The notes under the pieces were generated by a model that was not told the origin of the DNA, did no database searches, and saw nothing but the letters and a program-made list of their open reading frames with translations. This document shows, in pieces, positions 7,120 to 7,380 of a DNA stretch of 7,380 nt (the first letter of the stretch is position 1; each line of letters begins with the position of its first letter). Where the stretch lies: NCBI GenBank assembly GCA_021443285.1, contig JABUUG010000057.1, positions 6,982 through 14,361 on the forward strand, read 5' to 3'. The position numbers were made by a program, and so were the translations under genes. The DNA comes from Bacteroidaceae bacterium (lineage in GTDB: Bacteria; Bacteroidota; Bacteroidia; Bacteroidales; Bacteroidaceae).

Positions 7120-7245
7120 GGAGTCAAGGTAGTTAAAGGAGTTAAAGGAGCTAAAGACAAATGTCTTTTCTCTGTTAACTGCCTAATCATAAATTACATA
7201 AGTAATGTCTTTAACTCCTTTAACTTCCTTAACTTCTTTAACTCC
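7120..7245. repeat. Inverted repeat of 9-bp GTTAAAGGA units, 4 + 4
   Basis: The left arm holds four 9-bp units at 7123, 7132, 7141 and 7150 (GTCAAGGTA, GTTAAAGGA twice, GCTAAAGAC). The right arm holds four units on the opposite strand in 7207-7242 (from the outer end GTTAAAGAA, GTTAAGGAA, GTTAAAGGA, GTTAAAGAC). The 40-nt arms 7120-7159 and 7206-7245 pair with about six mismatches around a 46-nt loop. It lies between the tRNA terminator and the 188-residue gene and is part of the 279-bp gene-free stretch 7046-7324, in which I see no other gene. Confidence 0.9.
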
Positions 7246-7264
7246 GAAATTAACATATAGCACC

Positions 7265-7303
7265 AAAAAAGAGTGTCTCTCTATAGCATTGAGAAACACT
7301 CTT
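7265..7303 (-). terminator. Intrinsic terminator for tRNA-Gly
   Basis: The arms 7269-7276 (AAGAGTGT) and 7296-7303 (ACACTCTT) pair perfectly. After one mismatch, four more pairs follow (7278-7281 with 7291-7294), leaving a 9-nt loop. On the - strand the stem runs into a T-tract (complement of 7265-7270). It sits about 20 nt past the tRNA 3' end, the right place to end its transcript and to isolate the genes to the left. Confidence 0.82.
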
Positions 7304-7324
7304 CCTGTTTTTCTATAAAGATAG

Positions 7325-7380
7325 AGCGGAAAACGGGACTCGGACCCGCGACCCCAACCTTGGCAAGGTTGTGCTCTACC
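7325..7380 (-). tRNA. tRNA-Gly(GCC), 3' part; 5' end beyond the window
   Basis: On the - strand the window enters in the D arm (GGTAGAGCA). The anticodon stem CAACC/GGTTG follows, with loop TTGCCAA, giving anticodon GCC for glycine at 7362-7364. The variable loop is GGGTC. The T stem is GCGGG/CCCGT, the acceptor 3' strand TTTCCGC, and the discriminator T (7325) is as expected for bacterial tRNA-Gly. No CCA is encoded (CTA follows). The T loop reads TCCGAGT, so position 55 is C where T (pseudouridine) is almost universal. The missing 5' part is the acceptor strand and start of the D arm. Confidence 0.93.

Noticed and set aside
7120..7245. CRISPR array or insertion-sequence end
   Set aside because: The 9-bp units are contiguous with no spacers, there is no transposase or target duplication, and the two arms are opposite in orientation.

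Overview
The window looks like a chromosomal segment of a Bacteroidales bacterium, most likely Prevotella or a close relative. The evidence is a -33/-7 promoter of the Bacteroidetes type (TTTG, 20 bp, TAnnTTTG), the lack of clear Shine-Dalgarno sequences, a tRNA gene without an encoded CCA, and the gene content: a GH94 phosphorylase, a Wzc with fused kinase, a short Wza lipoprotein and a DUF3575/OmpA-like protein. The genus is an inference from memory of such loci, not a search result.

Layout. At the left edge the 3' end of a cellobiose-phosphorylase-like gene runs rightward (1-690). It is followed by an unusual cytosine-free array of seven 11-bp units and a strong bidirectional terminator (804-842). 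Everything else reads leftward. From right to left there is a truncated tRNA-Gly(GCC) with its own terminator, a large inverted repeat built from 9-bp units, a 188-residue protein I do not recognise, and then a four-gene operon. The operon comprises a YdjC/ChbG-type deacetylase, a DUF3575/OmpA-like outer-membrane protein, a Wza-type export lipoprotein and a Wzc-type chain-length regulator with tyrosine kinase. It starts at a good promoter at 6308-6339 and converges on the phosphorylase gene.

How the genes work together. Wza (outer membrane) and Wzc (inner membrane, with cytoplasmic kinase) form the trans-envelope export and length-control apparatus for a capsule or exopolysaccharide. The deacetylase plausibly trims N-acetyl groups from the sugars, the polymer or its breakdown products. 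The OmpA-like protein may anchor or organise the outer-membrane side. wza and wzc overlap by 4 bp and the deacetylase and OmpA-like genes by 20 bp, so the genes are tightly coupled. No glycosyltransferase, flippase, polymerase or Wzb-like phosphatase is present, so those must be elsewhere. The phosphorylase belongs to a separate unit for intracellular beta-glucan disaccharide use.

The most unusual material is the two short-unit repeat arrays. They share a GTTAAAG core but have periods of 11 and 9 bp, and one is arranged as a long hairpin. Also worth noting are a basic and hydrophobic tail beyond the Wzc tyrosine cluster and a C at the normally invariant T-loop position 55 of the tRNA. I found no clearly new multi-gene system.
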